A stretch of DNA of 25,288 bases, from NCBI GenBank assembly GCA_010029945.1, contig RGQW01000005.1, positions 1 through 25,288 of the forward strand. Direction: 5' to 3'. The notes under the pieces were generated by a model, which made no database searches, was not told the DNA's origin, and was given only the letters and a program-made list of their open reading frames with translations. The translations under genes and the position numbers were made by a program. This document shows, piece by piece, positions 15,780-23,817 of this stretch (position 1 is its first letter; each line of letters opens with the position of its first letter). The stretch comes from Actinomycetota bacterium. GTDB lineage: Bacteria; Actinomycetota; Actinomycetes; S36-B12.

Positions 15780-17099
15780 GTGTTGCGTCTCATCGACTTG
15801 CGTGATTCCTCGGCCGACCCGCGGTCGGTTGTCCCGCGCGCTGCGATGGATCTGACGGATGCAGGCGATGTGATCCGACCGGTGCTCGACGACGTCCGGG
15901 CCAGGGGTGCCGATGCGGTTCTGGATGCGTGTGAACGCTTCGACTCGGTCCGCCCTGACCAATTACGGGTGCCCGCCTCGGTGATCGCCGATGCACTGGC
16001 CGGTCTCGATCCGTCGGTGCGGCGGGCACTGGAAGTGTCTATCGAGCGCGCCCGGAGGGTCCATCGAGACCAACGGCGCGTGGATGTGGAAACCGAGGTG
16101 GTTCCCGGGGGCACGGTGACCGAGCGTTGGCTTCCGGTCTCTCGCGTGGGCCTGTATGTCCCGGGTGGGCGAGCTGTCTATCCGAGCAGCGTGGTGATGA
16201 ATGTGGTCCCTGCCCAGGAGGCGGGAGTTCCCTCGCTTGCTGTGGTCAGTCCTCCTCAAAAGGACTGCGATGGGTGGCCCCACCCCACGGTGCTGGCCGC
16301 GTGCGCGCTCCTGGGCGTCGAGGAGATCTACGCGGTCGGAGGCGCGCAGGCGGTCGCGATGTTGGCCTACGGCGTTGACCTTCCCGACGGTGACACATGC
16401 GAGCCGGTGGATCTGGTGACCGGACCCGGAAACATCTACGTCACGGCCGCCAAGCGAGCGCTGCAAGGAATCATCGGGATCGACTCCGAGGCTGGACCCA
16501 CCGAGGTGGCCATCCTGGCCGACGACTCAGCGGACGCCCGGTACGTGGCCGCAGACCTCATCAGTCAGGCTGAGCACGATGTGATCGCCGCGGCCGTCCT
16601 CGTTACCTCGAGTGAGCGCCTGGCCAACGAGGTCGAGCGGGAAGTTGCGGCGCAGGTGGCCAGCACCAAGCATGTCGAGCGCATCACTGAAGCTCTGACC
16701 GGAGTGCAGAGCGCCATCATTTTGGTTCGAGACGTCGACCAGGGTGTGGCAGTCGTCGATGCGTACGCCGCTGAGCATCTGGAAATCCACACCAACGAGC
16801 CTCGCCAGGTCGCCATGCGGGTGCGCAACGCCGGCGCGATATTTGTTGGCCCGTGGGCGCCTGTGTCGCTCGGCGACTATTGCGCTGGGTCCAATCACGT
16901 GCTTCCGACCATGGGCGCTGCGCGCCACTCTTCGGGTCTATCCGTGCAAACGTTCCTGCGCGGTATCCACGTCATCGAGTACGACCGCACGTCACTGGCC
17001 GACGTTGCCGACGACGTCGTCGCCCTGGCGCAGGCCGAAGACCTGCCGGGTCACGGAGACGCCGTGACCATTCGTTTCCACGACGCCGACGATGGGTGA
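15780..17099 (+). CDS. hisD: Histidinol dehydrogenase
   Basis: HisD oxidises L-histidinol to L-histidine in two NAD-dependent steps. GTG 15780 is chosen, giving 439 aa starting MLRLIDLRD, like homologues; frames extending to 15534 overlap the divergent LON gene and are rejected. TTG 15783 is an alternative. Motifs: YVPGGRAVYPSSVVMNVVPA, GPGNIYVTAAKRAL, SEAGPTEV, the zinc ligand region QAEHD, and the catalytic Glu-His in YAAEHLEIHT and GSNHVLPTMG. TAGACT 7 nt upstream of the GTG suggests a leaderless message and marks it as the first gene of the his operon. Its end overlaps hisC by 8 nt. Confidence 0.97.
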   Translation: MLRLIDLRDSSADPRSVVPRAAMDLTDAGDVIRPVLDDVRARGADAVLDACERFDSVRPDQLRVPASVIADALAGLDPSVRRALEVSIERARRVHRDQRRVDVETEVVPGGTVTERWLPVSRVGLYVPGGRAVYPSSVVMNVVPAQEAGVPSLAVVSPPQKDCDGWPHPTVLAACALLGVEEIYAVGGAQAVAMLAYGVDLPDGDTCEPVDLVTGPGNIYVTAAKRALQGIIGIDSEAGPTEVAILADDSADARYVAADLISQAEHDVIAAAVLVTSSERLANEVEREVAAQVASTKHVERITEALTGVQSAIILVRDVDQGVAVVDAYAAEHLEIHTNEPRQVAMRVRNAGAIFVGPWAPVSLGDYCAGSNHVLPTMGAARHSSGLSVQTFLRGIHVIEYDRTSLADVADDVVALAQAEDLPGHGDAVTIRFHDADDG

Positions 17100-18225
17100 G
17101 TTTCAGCCGCCCGTTCGGGAGGATTTGCGGGGCCTGACGCCCTACGGAGCGCCACAACTCGATGTGGATGTTCGACTGAACGTCAACGAGAACCCTTTCG
17201 CGCCCTCGCCGGAGTTGGCCAGGGCGCTGGGCGCGTCCGTCACGGACGTCGCACGGACGTTGAACCGGTATCCCGATCGAGAGTGCCGTGCGTTGCGGCA
17301 GGCCCTCGCCGACTATCTGTCTCAGGAGTCGAGCGCGGAGTGCGGCGTGGAGTCCATCTGGGTGGCCAACGGATCAAACGAAGTGATGTCCCACATCATG
17401 GCCGCTTTCGGAGGACCCGGGCGAGCAGCGCTCTCCTTTCCTCCCACGTACTCCATGTATCCGGAATACGCGCGAGAGTCCTTCACCACGATGGTGTCCG
17501 TCCCACGGACGGCCGATTTCGGAATCGACATGGCAGCCAGCATTGCCGCCATCTCGGGCCATCGACCCTCGGTCGTGCTCCTGGCGTCACCCAACAATCC
17601 CACGGGAACCGCAGTGAGCGCGGATGACATTGCTGTTCTCGCACGAGCGACGGCAGATACGGGGGGAATGCTCGTGGTTGATGAGGCCTACGCGGAGTTC
17701 CGTCGACCGGGTCAGCCGAGCTCCGTGGCCAGCCTTGCCAATCATCCGAACATGATCGTGACCAGGACGATGAGCAAGGCGTTCGCGATGGCGGGCGCCC
17801 GTGTGGGATACGCGGCAGCCCACCCGAGCGTCATCGACGCGTTGCGCGTGGTTCGACTCCCGTACCACCTCTCGGCCGTCACCCAGTCGGTCGCGTGCAC
17901 TGCGTTGACTTTCGTCGAGGAATTGCAGTCGAATCTGCAGCTTCTTCGCGACGAACGGGATCGAATGCGCCGAGACCTGGAGTCTCGAGGATTCGTGGTG
18001 GCCGACAGTGACGCCAACTTCTGTTTCTTCGGCCGATTCCGCGATCGGCGACGCGTGTGGGAGGGACTCGTCGATCGAGGTGTCCTGATCCGAGAAACCG
18101 GCCCCGACCAGTGGTTGCGGGTCTCCGTAGGAACACCGCAGGAGAACGCTAGATTTATCGAGGCCTTGGATGAGGTTGTGGTGGACAGTGACCTGATGTC
18201 TGACGGAGATGGTGGATCGACATGA
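17092..18225 (+). CDS. hisC: Histidinol-phosphate aminotransferase
   Basis: HisC transfers the amino group from glutamate to imidazole-acetol phosphate. The product is 377 aa and begins near REDLRGLTPYGAPQLDV...RLNVNENP, normal for the family. The PLP-binding Lys is in RTMSKAFAMAGARVGY (K229). ASPNNPTG, DEAYAEF and the C-terminal LRVSVGTPQEN substrate-binding Arg are present. ATG 17092 overlaps the hisD stop by 8 nt, in the form ATGGGTGA; no strong ribosome site is visible, so coupling with hisD is likely. The stop overlaps hisB in ATGA. Confidence 0.97.
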   Translation: MGEFQPPVREDLRGLTPYGAPQLDVDVRLNVNENPFAPSPELARALGASVTDVARTLNRYPDRECRALRQALADYLSQESSAECGVESIWVANGSNEVMSHIMAAFGGPGRAALSFPPTYSMYPEYARESFTTMVSVPRTADFGIDMAASIAAISGHRPSVVLLASPNNPTGTAVSADDIAVLARATADTGGMLVVDEAYAEFRRPGQPSSVASLANHPNMIVTRTMSKAFAMAGARVGYAAAHPSVIDALRVVRLPYHLSAVTQSVACTALTFVEELQSNLQLLRDERDRMRRDLESRGFVVADSDANFCFFGRFRDRRRVWEGLVDRGVLIRETGPDQWLRVSVGTPQENARFIEALDEVVVDSDLMSDGDGGST

Positions 18226-18818
18226 GTAGGCAGGCCCGCGTCGAGAGATCGACGAAGGAGAGCGAGGTTCTCGTCGAGGTAGAACTCGACGGAACCGGAG
18301 TGAGCTCCATCGAGACAGGCGTCCCCTTCTTCGACCACATGCTCGCGCAACTCGCCAAACACGGTGGCCTCGATCTCACCGTGCGGACCAAGGGCGACCT
18401 CGAGGTGGATGCACACCACACCGTCGAAGACACGTCCTTGGCCCTCGGCCAAGCGCTCAACGAGGCTCTCGGTGACAGGGCGGGCCTACGCCGGTACGGA
18501 GATGCGTTGGTGCCCTTGGACGAATGCCTCGTGCAGTCTGCTGTCGATTTGTCGGGCCGCCCCTACCTCGTGCACGAGGAACCCGATCTGGTCGAACTCA
18601 TCGGCTCCTACGACACCACCCTGACCCGTCACATTTGGGAATCGATCGTGGCGACCAGCCAGATAACGCTGCACGTCAAGGTCCTCAGCGGGCGTAACGC
18701 TCACCACGTCGTGGAAGCGCAATTCAAATCGGTTGCTCGTTCCCTGCGCGATGCAGTGGCGTTCGACTCACGGGTCGTGGGTGTCCCCTCGACCAAGGGC
18801 ACGCTTACGGCGTCCTGA
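18222..18818 (+). CDS. hisB: Imidazoleglycerol-phosphate dehydratase
   Basis: The monofunctional HisB, 198 aa, dehydrates IGP to imidazole-acetol phosphate at a di-manganese centre. Metal-binding motifs are duplicated: FFDHMLAQLAKHGG and DAHHTVED in the first half, SGRNAHHVVEAQFKS in the second. No N-terminal phosphatase domain, as expected outside enterobacteria, so histidinol-phosphate phosphatase is encoded elsewhere. ATG 18222 overlaps the hisC stop (ATGA). Next gene hisH starts 43 bp downstream. Confidence 0.97.
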   Translation: MSRQARVERSTKESEVLVEVELDGTGVSSIETGVPFFDHMLAQLAKHGGLDLTVRTKGDLEVDAHHTVEDTSLALGQALNEALGDRAGLRRYGDALVPLDECLVQSAVDLSGRPYLVHEEPDLVELIGSYDTTLTRHIWESIVATSQITLHVKVLSGRNAHHVVEAQFKSVARSLRDAVAFDSRVVGVPSTKGTLTAS

Positions 18819-18861
18819 CCGACACCCGGACACTTCTTCTTCCGATGAATGCACCTCGACG

Positions 18862-19512
18862 ATGAGCACATCGTCGAGGCCGTCCGTCGTGGTGCTGGAC
18901 TACGGCAGTGGAAATCTGCGCTCGGTTCAACGCGCCCTCGAGCGGGTCGGCGCGAACGTCGAGATAACCAGCGACGCTACTTCGGCTGCGTCGTGCGACG
19001 CGTTGGTCGTTCCAGGAGTTGGTGCGTACGCGTCCTGCATGGCGGGGCTCACTGCTGTCCGCGGAGAGTCCATCATCGACGCCCGACTCGCGGGGGGACG
19101 ACCGGTCCTCGGAATCTGCGTGGGTCTGCAAATCCTGTTCTCCGCGGGAGTCGAACACGGCACGCGCACCGCCGGTCTCGGACAATGGCCCGGGACGGTG
19201 GAGCGCCTCTCGGCGCCGGTACTCCCGCACATGGGCTGGAACACCATTGACGTCGGTGAGGGGTCCACTCTCTTCACCGGCGTGGAGTCTGAGCGCTTCT
19301 ACTTCGTTCATTCATACGGGGTTGTCTCCTGGGACTTTTCCGACGATCCTCGCTCGGTGATGAAGCCACCCGTGGCTTCCTGGTGCACGTACACCGATCG
19401 CTTCGTCGCAGCAGTAGAAAACGGTCCTCTCGTTGCGACGCAATTCCACCCGGAGAAGTCCGGGGATGCCGGTGCCTACATTCTGGAGAATTGGCTTACC
19501 TCCCTTCGTTGA
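18862..19512 (+). CDS. hisH: Imidazole glycerol phosphate synthase glutaminase subunit
   Basis: HisH is the class I glutamine amidotransferase that supplies ammonia to HisF. The product is 216 aa from ATG 18862; a longer in-frame opening at 18733 is inside hisB and not family-like. The start VVVLDYGSGNLRSVQRAL is typical. The nucleophile Cys is in GICVGLQ (C86) and the His/Glu pair in FHPEKSG (H196, E198). PHMGWN and the oxyanion strand PGVGAYASCM are present. It has no clear ribosome site; a six-codon frame (MNAPRR, 18845-18865) ends by overlapping its ATG. It will form the HisHF complex with the hisF product nearby. Confidence 0.96.
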   Translation: MSTSSRPSVVVLDYGSGNLRSVQRALERVGANVEITSDATSAASCDALVVPGVGAYASCMAGLTAVRGESIIDARLAGGRPVLGICVGLQILFSAGVEHGTRTAGLGQWPGTVERLSAPVLPHMGWNTIDVGEGSTLFTGVESERFYFVHSYGVVSWDFSDDPRSVMKPPVASWCTYTDRFVAAVENGPLVATQFHPEKSGDAGAYILENWLTSLR

Positions 19513-19544
19513 TCACCGACGGTGACACGTCCGCGACGGTGACA
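19513..19544 (+). promoter_or_regulatory. Palindrome and direct repeat upstream of hisA (possible operator)
   Basis: TCACCG-A-CGGTGA (19513-19525) is a perfect 6-bp inverted repeat. The sequence CGACGGTGACA occurs at 19517-19527 and again at 19534-19544, an exact 11-bp direct repeat with a 17-bp offset. They lie about 52-83 bp upstream of the probable hisA start. The 83-bp gap is the only sizeable one in the his run. A bound regulator is possible but not known. Confidence 0.4.
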
Positions 19545-19583
19545 AGAGATAAAAGCATGCGATCGCTCGTTGTCTGGGTGACC

Positions 19584-19596
19584 TAGGCTTGCGTTG
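19584..19596 (+). promoter_or_regulatory. Candidate leaderless promoter of hisA (priA)
   Basis: TAGGCT at 19584-19589 lies 6 nt before the GTG at 19596. The hexamer and spacing are identical to those at lspA. No ribosome site is seen before this GTG. A promoter here would let hisA-hisF-hisI-trpE be expressed separately from hisD-C-B-H. Confidence 0.5.
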
Positions 19597-20384
19597 TGAC
19601 TCACGCCGAAAAGCCCGCACCCGCTCTCCAACTGCTCCCGGCTGTCGACGTTGCCGATAGTCAAGCCGTACGGCTGGTTCAAGGAAAGGCTGGATCGGAG
19701 ACCGTCTACGGACGCCCCATCGACGCGGCGCGGTCGTGGGTCGAACAGGGAGCCGAGTGGATCCACCTGGTCGATTTGGACGCCGCTTTCTCGCGCGGAT
19801 CCAATGCCACCACCATCGGGGAGGTGGTCAACGAACTCAAAGGTCAGGTACGGATAGAGCTGTCCGGGGGAATCCGCGACGATGCGTCGCTTGCGGCGGC
19901 GCTGGCAACGGGGTGCACCCGGGTGAATCTTGGAACCGCAGCGCTCGAGAATCCTGATTGGACGGAACAGGTGATCGCTGAGCACGGTGATCGGATAGCC
20001 GTCGGACTCGATGTTCGCGGACACACGTTGGCCGCGCGAGGGTGGACGACCGAAGGCGGAAATCTGTGGGAGACGTTGGGTCGTCTGGATGCGGCAGGGT
20101 GCTCCCGATACGTCGTCACCGATGTTCATAAGGACGGGACGATGAAGGGTCCCAACATCCACCTTCTGCGCGACGTGTGCTCGGCCACCGACGCCGCAAT
20201 CGTGGCGTCCGGGGGGATCAGTCGCCTCGAAGACCTCCACACGCTCGCGGACATGACCGGGCAGGGCATCGAGGGTGCGATCATCGGGCGCGCGCTGTAT
20301 GAGGGAGCCTTCACGCTGGCGGAAGCCATCGCCGCGGTGGAAGCTCGCTACGACCCGTACGAGTGGGGGCCACCCCGACCATGA
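19596..20384 (+). CDS. priA: PriA: bifunctional HisA/TrpF isomerase (probable)
   Basis: This (beta-alpha)8-barrel isomerase of 262 aa converts ProFAR to PRFAR (HisA). The catalytic general base and acid are in LLPAVDV (D18) and VVTDVHKDG (D176). The segment ARGWTTEGGNLWETLGRLDAAGCSRYV carries the Arg-Gly-Trp and Gly-Gly-N-L-W features of actinobacterial PriA, which also does the TrpF (phosphoribosylanthranilate isomerase) step; residues R148 and W150 match those used for dual specificity in mycobacterial PriA. Dual function is inferred, supported by trpE downstream and no trpF in the window. GTG 19596 has a TAGGCT element 6 nt upstream. The stop overlaps hisF in ATGA. Confidence 0.94.
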   Translation: MTHAEKPAPALQLLPAVDVADSQAVRLVQGKAGSETVYGRPIDAARSWVEQGAEWIHLVDLDAAFSRGSNATTIGEVVNELKGQVRIELSGGIRDDASLAAALATGCTRVNLGTAALENPDWTEQVIAEHGDRIAVGLDVRGHTLAARGWTTEGGNLWETLGRLDAAGCSRYVVTDVHKDGTMKGPNIHLLRDVCSATDAAIVASGGISRLEDLHTLADMTGQGIEGAIIGRALYEGAFTLAEAIAAVEARYDPYEWGPPRP

Positions 20385-21172
20385 GTCTGGCCGTTCGGGT
20401 GATTCCTTGCCTCGACGTCGATGCCGGTCGGGTCGTGAAGGGAGTCAACTTCGTCGACCTGCGCGATGCAGGAGATCCGGTCGAGCTTGCCGCTGCCTAC
20501 GGAGACCAAGGCGCCGACGAGCTCGTCTTCTTGGACATCACGGCGTCATCGGCGAGCCGGGAAACGACGTACGACGTTGTTCAGCGCACCGCCGAGAGCG
20601 TCTTCATTCCGCTCACTGTCGGTGGTGGTGTCCGAACGGTCGAGGACTTCGATCGTCTCTTGCGCGCGGGGGCGGACAAGGTTGGCGTCAATACGGCCGC
20701 GATCGCCGATCCGTCGTTGATCACCAAGGCAAGCGAGCGCTTCGGTTCGCAGTGCGTTGTTCTCAGCGTTGATGCGCGGCGATGTGTCGGCGACGTCACG
20801 ACCCCAAGTGGATTCGAAGTGACTACCCACGGTGGTCGGCGTGGCACAGGAGTGGACGCGATCGCATGGGCCGACGAGGCGGCGCAGCGCGGTGCAGGTG
20901 AGATCTTGCTGAATTCGATGGACGCGGACGGGACAACCCAGGGATTCGACACCGAACTCATCGAGCTCGTCAGACGCCACGTCGACGTTCCCCTGATTGC
21001 GAGCGGTGGGGCGGGGGTCGTCGATGATTTCCCTCGTGCGGTGGAGGCGGGAGCCGATGCTGTGCTGGCGGCCAGCGTTTTTCACTTCGGTCATCTCACG
21101 ATCCCCGACGTGAAGTCGGCACTCGATAACGCAGGGCTGCCGGTCCGTCGGCACAATGTCTCCTATGGGTGA
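20381..21172 (+). CDS. hisF: Imidazole glycerol phosphate synthase cyclase subunit
   Basis: HisF, 263 aa, uses ammonia from HisH to turn PRFAR into IGP and AICAR. ATG 20381 gives MSLAVRVIPCLDVDAGRVVKGVNF, the usual start, and overlaps the priA stop (ATGA); an in-frame start at 20363 adds six unlike residues. Catalytic Asp residues are D12 (CLDVD) and D131 (VLSVDARR). Phosphate-binding GGGVRT, EILLNSMDADGT and ASGGAG are intact. GAGTGGGGG at 20361-20369 may serve as ribosome site. The 3' end overlaps hisI. Confidence 0.97.
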   Translation: MSLAVRVIPCLDVDAGRVVKGVNFVDLRDAGDPVELAAAYGDQGADELVFLDITASSASRETTYDVVQRTAESVFIPLTVGGGVRTVEDFDRLLRAGADKVGVNTAAIADPSLITKASERFGSQCVVLSVDARRCVGDVTTPSGFEVTTHGGRRGTGVDAIAWADEAAQRGAGEILLNSMDADGTTQGFDTELIELVRRHVDVPLIASGGAGVVDDFPRAVEAGADAVLAASVFHFGHLTIPDVKSALDNAGLPVRRHNVSYG

Positions 21173-21533
21173 CGACGCAGAAGACCTCTTGGCCCTGTCT
21201 GTCGACGAGGTTCTCGCCCGTGTGCGATTCGATTCAGCGGGTCTCGTACCCGCCATTGCCCAAGACTCCACGTCGCGGCAGGTCCTGATGCTTGCGTGGA
21301 TGAATGAAGAAGCCTTGCGCGCGACCATGACGACGCGACGCGCCACGTACTTCTCCCGCAGTCGACAGGAGCTGTGGGTGAAGGGCGAGACGTCGGGAAA
21401 CTCGCAGCAGGTGATGCAGTTGCGCCTCGATTGCGACGGTGATGCCGTTCTTTTGCTGGTTGAACAGCAAGGGCCGGCGTGCCACACGGGTGAGCAGAGT
21501 TGCTTCGATGTCGGCGGTACCGATGTTCGGTAA
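21156..21533 (+). CDS. hisI: Phosphoribosyl-AMP cyclohydrolase
   Basis: HisI, 125 aa, opens the adenine ring of phosphoribosyl-AMP. The family metal sites are present: LMLAWMNEEAL, TYFSRSRQELWVKGETSGN, LDCDGDAVLLLVEQQGPACHTGEQSCF, with the three conserved cysteines. It is monofunctional: the HisE pyrophosphohydrolase domain is absent, and hisE is expected elsewhere with hisG. The start is ATG 21156 or ATG 21165 (both inside the hisF end, neither with a clear ribosome site), so coupling to hisF is likely. Overlaps trpE by about 11 bp. Confidence 0.95.
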   Translation: MSPMGDDAEDLLALSVDEVLARVRFDSAGLVPAIAQDSTSRQVLMLAWMNEEALRATMTTRRATYFSRSRQELWVKGETSGNSQQVMQLRLDCDGDAVLLLVEQQGPACHTGEQSCFDVGGTDVR

Positions 21534-23145
21534 GAGCGAGCCGAACCTCGAGGACTTTCGAGAGCGCGCGACATCCCATCGGGTTATCCCCGTGTCGAGA
21601 ACGCTCCTAGCCGATGGATTGACGGCCATCGGACTCTTCGAAACCCTCTGCACAGACCGCGCTGGCACTTTCCTTCTCGAATCAGCTGAGGCTGGTCGTT
21701 CGTGGTCTCGCTATTCCTTCGTCGGAGTTCGCGCGGCCGCAATGTTGACCGAGCAAGGTGGACAAGCGCATTGGTTGGGAAAGGTGCCGGTGGGTCTGCC
21801 CAGCACCGGTGACGCATGGTCAGTTCTTCGCGACTCCGTGACAATTCTGAACAGTTCGGGCAACTCGAATGGCCCGGATAGCCCGGACTCCCATGGGCAG
21901 CACAACGAGAGCGGCCCTCGATTCACGTCTGGTTTTGTCGGCTGCCTCGCTTATGACGCAGTGCGCTTGTTCGAGAAGTTGCCCGACGACAACCCGTCTG
22001 AGGTGGATATTCCGGATCTGGCCTTTCTGCTGGCCACTGACCTTGCGGTCCTCGATCACTTTCGAGGCACGGTGACCCTCATCGCTGCGGCGATCAACTT
22101 CGATGCCACCGACGAGCGAGTGGACGAGGCCTGGCACGACGCGATTTCTCGGCTCGATGCGATGCAAGCCGCCCTTGCCAATCCCGTCGGAGTGAATGTC
22201 TCCCAGGTGGCATCGGTGCCAACAGCAGGCACACGAAGCCCTCGATCTCACACCACGAACGAGGAGTATCGGGAGGCCGTCGACAGAGCCCAGAAATACA
22301 TTCGACAGGGAGATGCTTTTCAGATAGTTCTCTCGCAGCGCTACTCGACTCCGATAACGGCTCGCGCCCTTGACGTCTACCGAGTCCTTCGCTCTTCGAA
22401 TCCGAGCCCCTACATGTATCTCATTCGGATGCCCAGGGAGTCGACCGAGGATGGTGGCGGGCAGATGAGCGACAGCAGTGCCTTCGATGTGGTCGGGTCG
22501 TCTCCCGAGGCGCTCGTCACCGTGGAGGATCGCCAGTGCACCGTGCATCCGATCGCCGGTACCCGCCAGCGTGGACGAGACGCACAGGAAGATCGTGCGT
22601 TAGCGCTCGACCTTCTCGCGGATCACAAAGAGCGCGCGGAGCACGTCATGCTCGTTGATCTCGCGCGAAACGATCTCGGTCGCGTGTGTGAACCGGGGTC
22701 GGTGGACGTGACCGAGTTCATGGAGATCGAGCGCTATTCGCACGTCATGCACATCGTTTCGTCCGTCGTTGGTCGATTGAACGACGATTCGTCTGCCCTT
22801 GACGCGCTGCGAGCAACGTTTCCTGCCGGCACGCTCAGTGGTGCACCCAAAGTCAGGGCGATGGAGATCATCGACGAACTAGAGCCGGATCGGCGTGGCC
22901 TGTATGGCGGCGTGGTCGGCTATGTGGATTTTCGCGGGAACCTGGATATGGCAATCGCGATTCGAACGGCTGTGATTCAAGACGGAGTGGCGCACGTTCA
23001 GGCGGGCGCCGGGATCGTTGCTGATTCTGATCCTGAATCAGAAGCCCAGGAATGCGTGAACAAGGCGGGTGCGGTGCTCGCGGCGCTGGATGTCGCGCAA
23101 TCGCTGGCGCCGGTCGACGGGCCCGGCGAAAGTGCTGGGGACTAG
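21523..23145 (+). CDS. trpE: Anthranilate synthase component I
   Basis: TrpE converts chorismate to anthranilate with ammonia from TrpG. The product is 540 aa. ATG 21523 is favoured (GGCGG 5 nt upstream); ATG 21508 is an alternative and both overlap hisI. The N-terminal domain has the tryptophan-sensing LLESAEAGRSWSRYSF (LLES at 51-54) and later SSNPSPYMYLIRM. The chorismate-binding domain has PIAGTRQRGRDAQED, ALDLLADHKERAEHVMLVDLARNDLGRV, FPAGTLSGAPKVRAMEIIDELE, AIAIRTAVIQDG and QAGAGIVADSDPESE. No trpG is adjacent. There is no attenuator: trpE overlaps hisI and no leader peptide is seen. Confidence 0.97.
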   Translation: MFGKSEPNLEDFRERATSHRVIPVSRTLLADGLTAIGLFETLCTDRAGTFLLESAEAGRSWSRYSFVGVRAAAMLTEQGGQAHWLGKVPVGLPSTGDAWSVLRDSVTILNSSGNSNGPDSPDSHGQHNESGPRFTSGFVGCLAYDAVRLFEKLPDDNPSEVDIPDLAFLLATDLAVLDHFRGTVTLIAAAINFDATDERVDEAWHDAISRLDAMQAALANPVGVNVSQVASVPTAGTRSPRSHTTNEEYREAVDRAQKYIRQGDAFQIVLSQRYSTPITARALDVYRVLRSSNPSPYMYLIRMPRESTEDGGGQMSDSSAFDVVGSSPEALVTVEDRQCTVHPIAGTRQRGRDAQEDRALALDLLADHKERAEHVMLVDLARNDLGRVCEPGSVDVTEFMEIERYSHVMHIVSSVVGRLNDDSSALDALRATFPAGTLSGAPKVRAMEIIDELEPDRRGLYGGVVGYVDFRGNLDMAIAIRTAVIQDGVAHVQAGAGIVADSDPESEAQECVNKAGAVLAALDVAQSLAPVDGPGESAGD

Positions 23146-23817
23146 GTGGCCTCGACGGTTCGCCCCTTTCTTGCCGATAGGCGCGGCTACATCGTGGGGT
23201 TGAGTTCGATGCTGGTGGGGTCCGCGCTGGCGTGGTGGTCGGCTTCTGCGACGTGGGTTCTGGTGGAAAGGTCTTTGTTGGGAGATTCCACGTCCTCAGA
23301 GATGACCGATGTCCAAGCCGTGGGTCTCCTTGCTGTGTCCGGTGGCAGTGTCGTCTCGATTGCAGCTGCGGCGCCGATCATCGGTTTCGCCGGCTTGGCG
23401 GGCGTCATCGGATCGCGTGGGTGGCTACGACGCGTCGTTGGCGTGGTTGTCGCAATTGCGGGGATCGCGCTGTGTGTATCAGCCGTGCGCTTCCTGTCAT
23501 CGATGGCGGTCGGCTCGCCGATCCCCGGGGGAGTCGGTGGAAGTGGCGATCAGAACGTGGTGACAGTTTCAACGGCGTGGCCGGTCGTTGCCATCGTTGC
23601 GGGTCTGCTGTTGCTTGCGGGCGGACTGCTCACCACCGCCGTCGGTCACCAATGGCCGACCCTTGGTGCGGGCTATGAGCGAAAGAGTGCCCAACCGCGC
23701 GATGCGTGGGAGGCACTCGACGCTGGATTGGATCCGACGGTGGACGAAGACGGCGACCTAGGCAGCGATACCGACATCAGCACCGCGAAACGGCCGGAGC
23801 CTGAACCCGAGCGATGA
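23146..23817 (+). CDS. Tryptophan-operon-associated membrane protein (Trp_oprn_chp family)
   Basis: The product is 223 aa with four membrane segments (about 14-34, 56-80, 85-108, 140-163) and a charged cytoplasmic tail ending in acidic residues. The C-terminal motif VGHQWPTLGAGYERK...WEALDAGLDPTVD matches the conserved WP-xx-x-x-RYE...W-x-ALD-x-G-x-DPT signature of the actinobacterial family found in trp operons (PF09534/TIGR02234 as I recall). Function unknown; possibly linked to tryptophan precursors or membrane. GTG 23146 follows the trpE TAG directly (TAGGTG). The stop overlaps the start of a nine-codon frame at 23814. Confidence 0.93.
   Translation: MASTVRPFLADRRGYIVGLSSMLVGSALAWWSASATWVLVERSLLGDSTSSEMTDVQAVGLLAVSGGSVVSIAAAAPIIGFAGLAGVIGSRGWLRRVVGVVVAIAGIALCVSAVRFLSSMAVGSPIPGGVGGSGDQNVVTVSTAWPVVAIVAGLLLLAGGLLTTAVGHQWPTLGAGYERKSAQPRDAWEALDAGLDPTVDEDGDLGSDTDISTAKRPEPEPER

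Noticed and set aside
20546..21574. 342-codon minus-strand frame across hisF, hisI and the start of trpE
   Set aside because: Arg/Ser-rich shadow translation spanning three certain genes.
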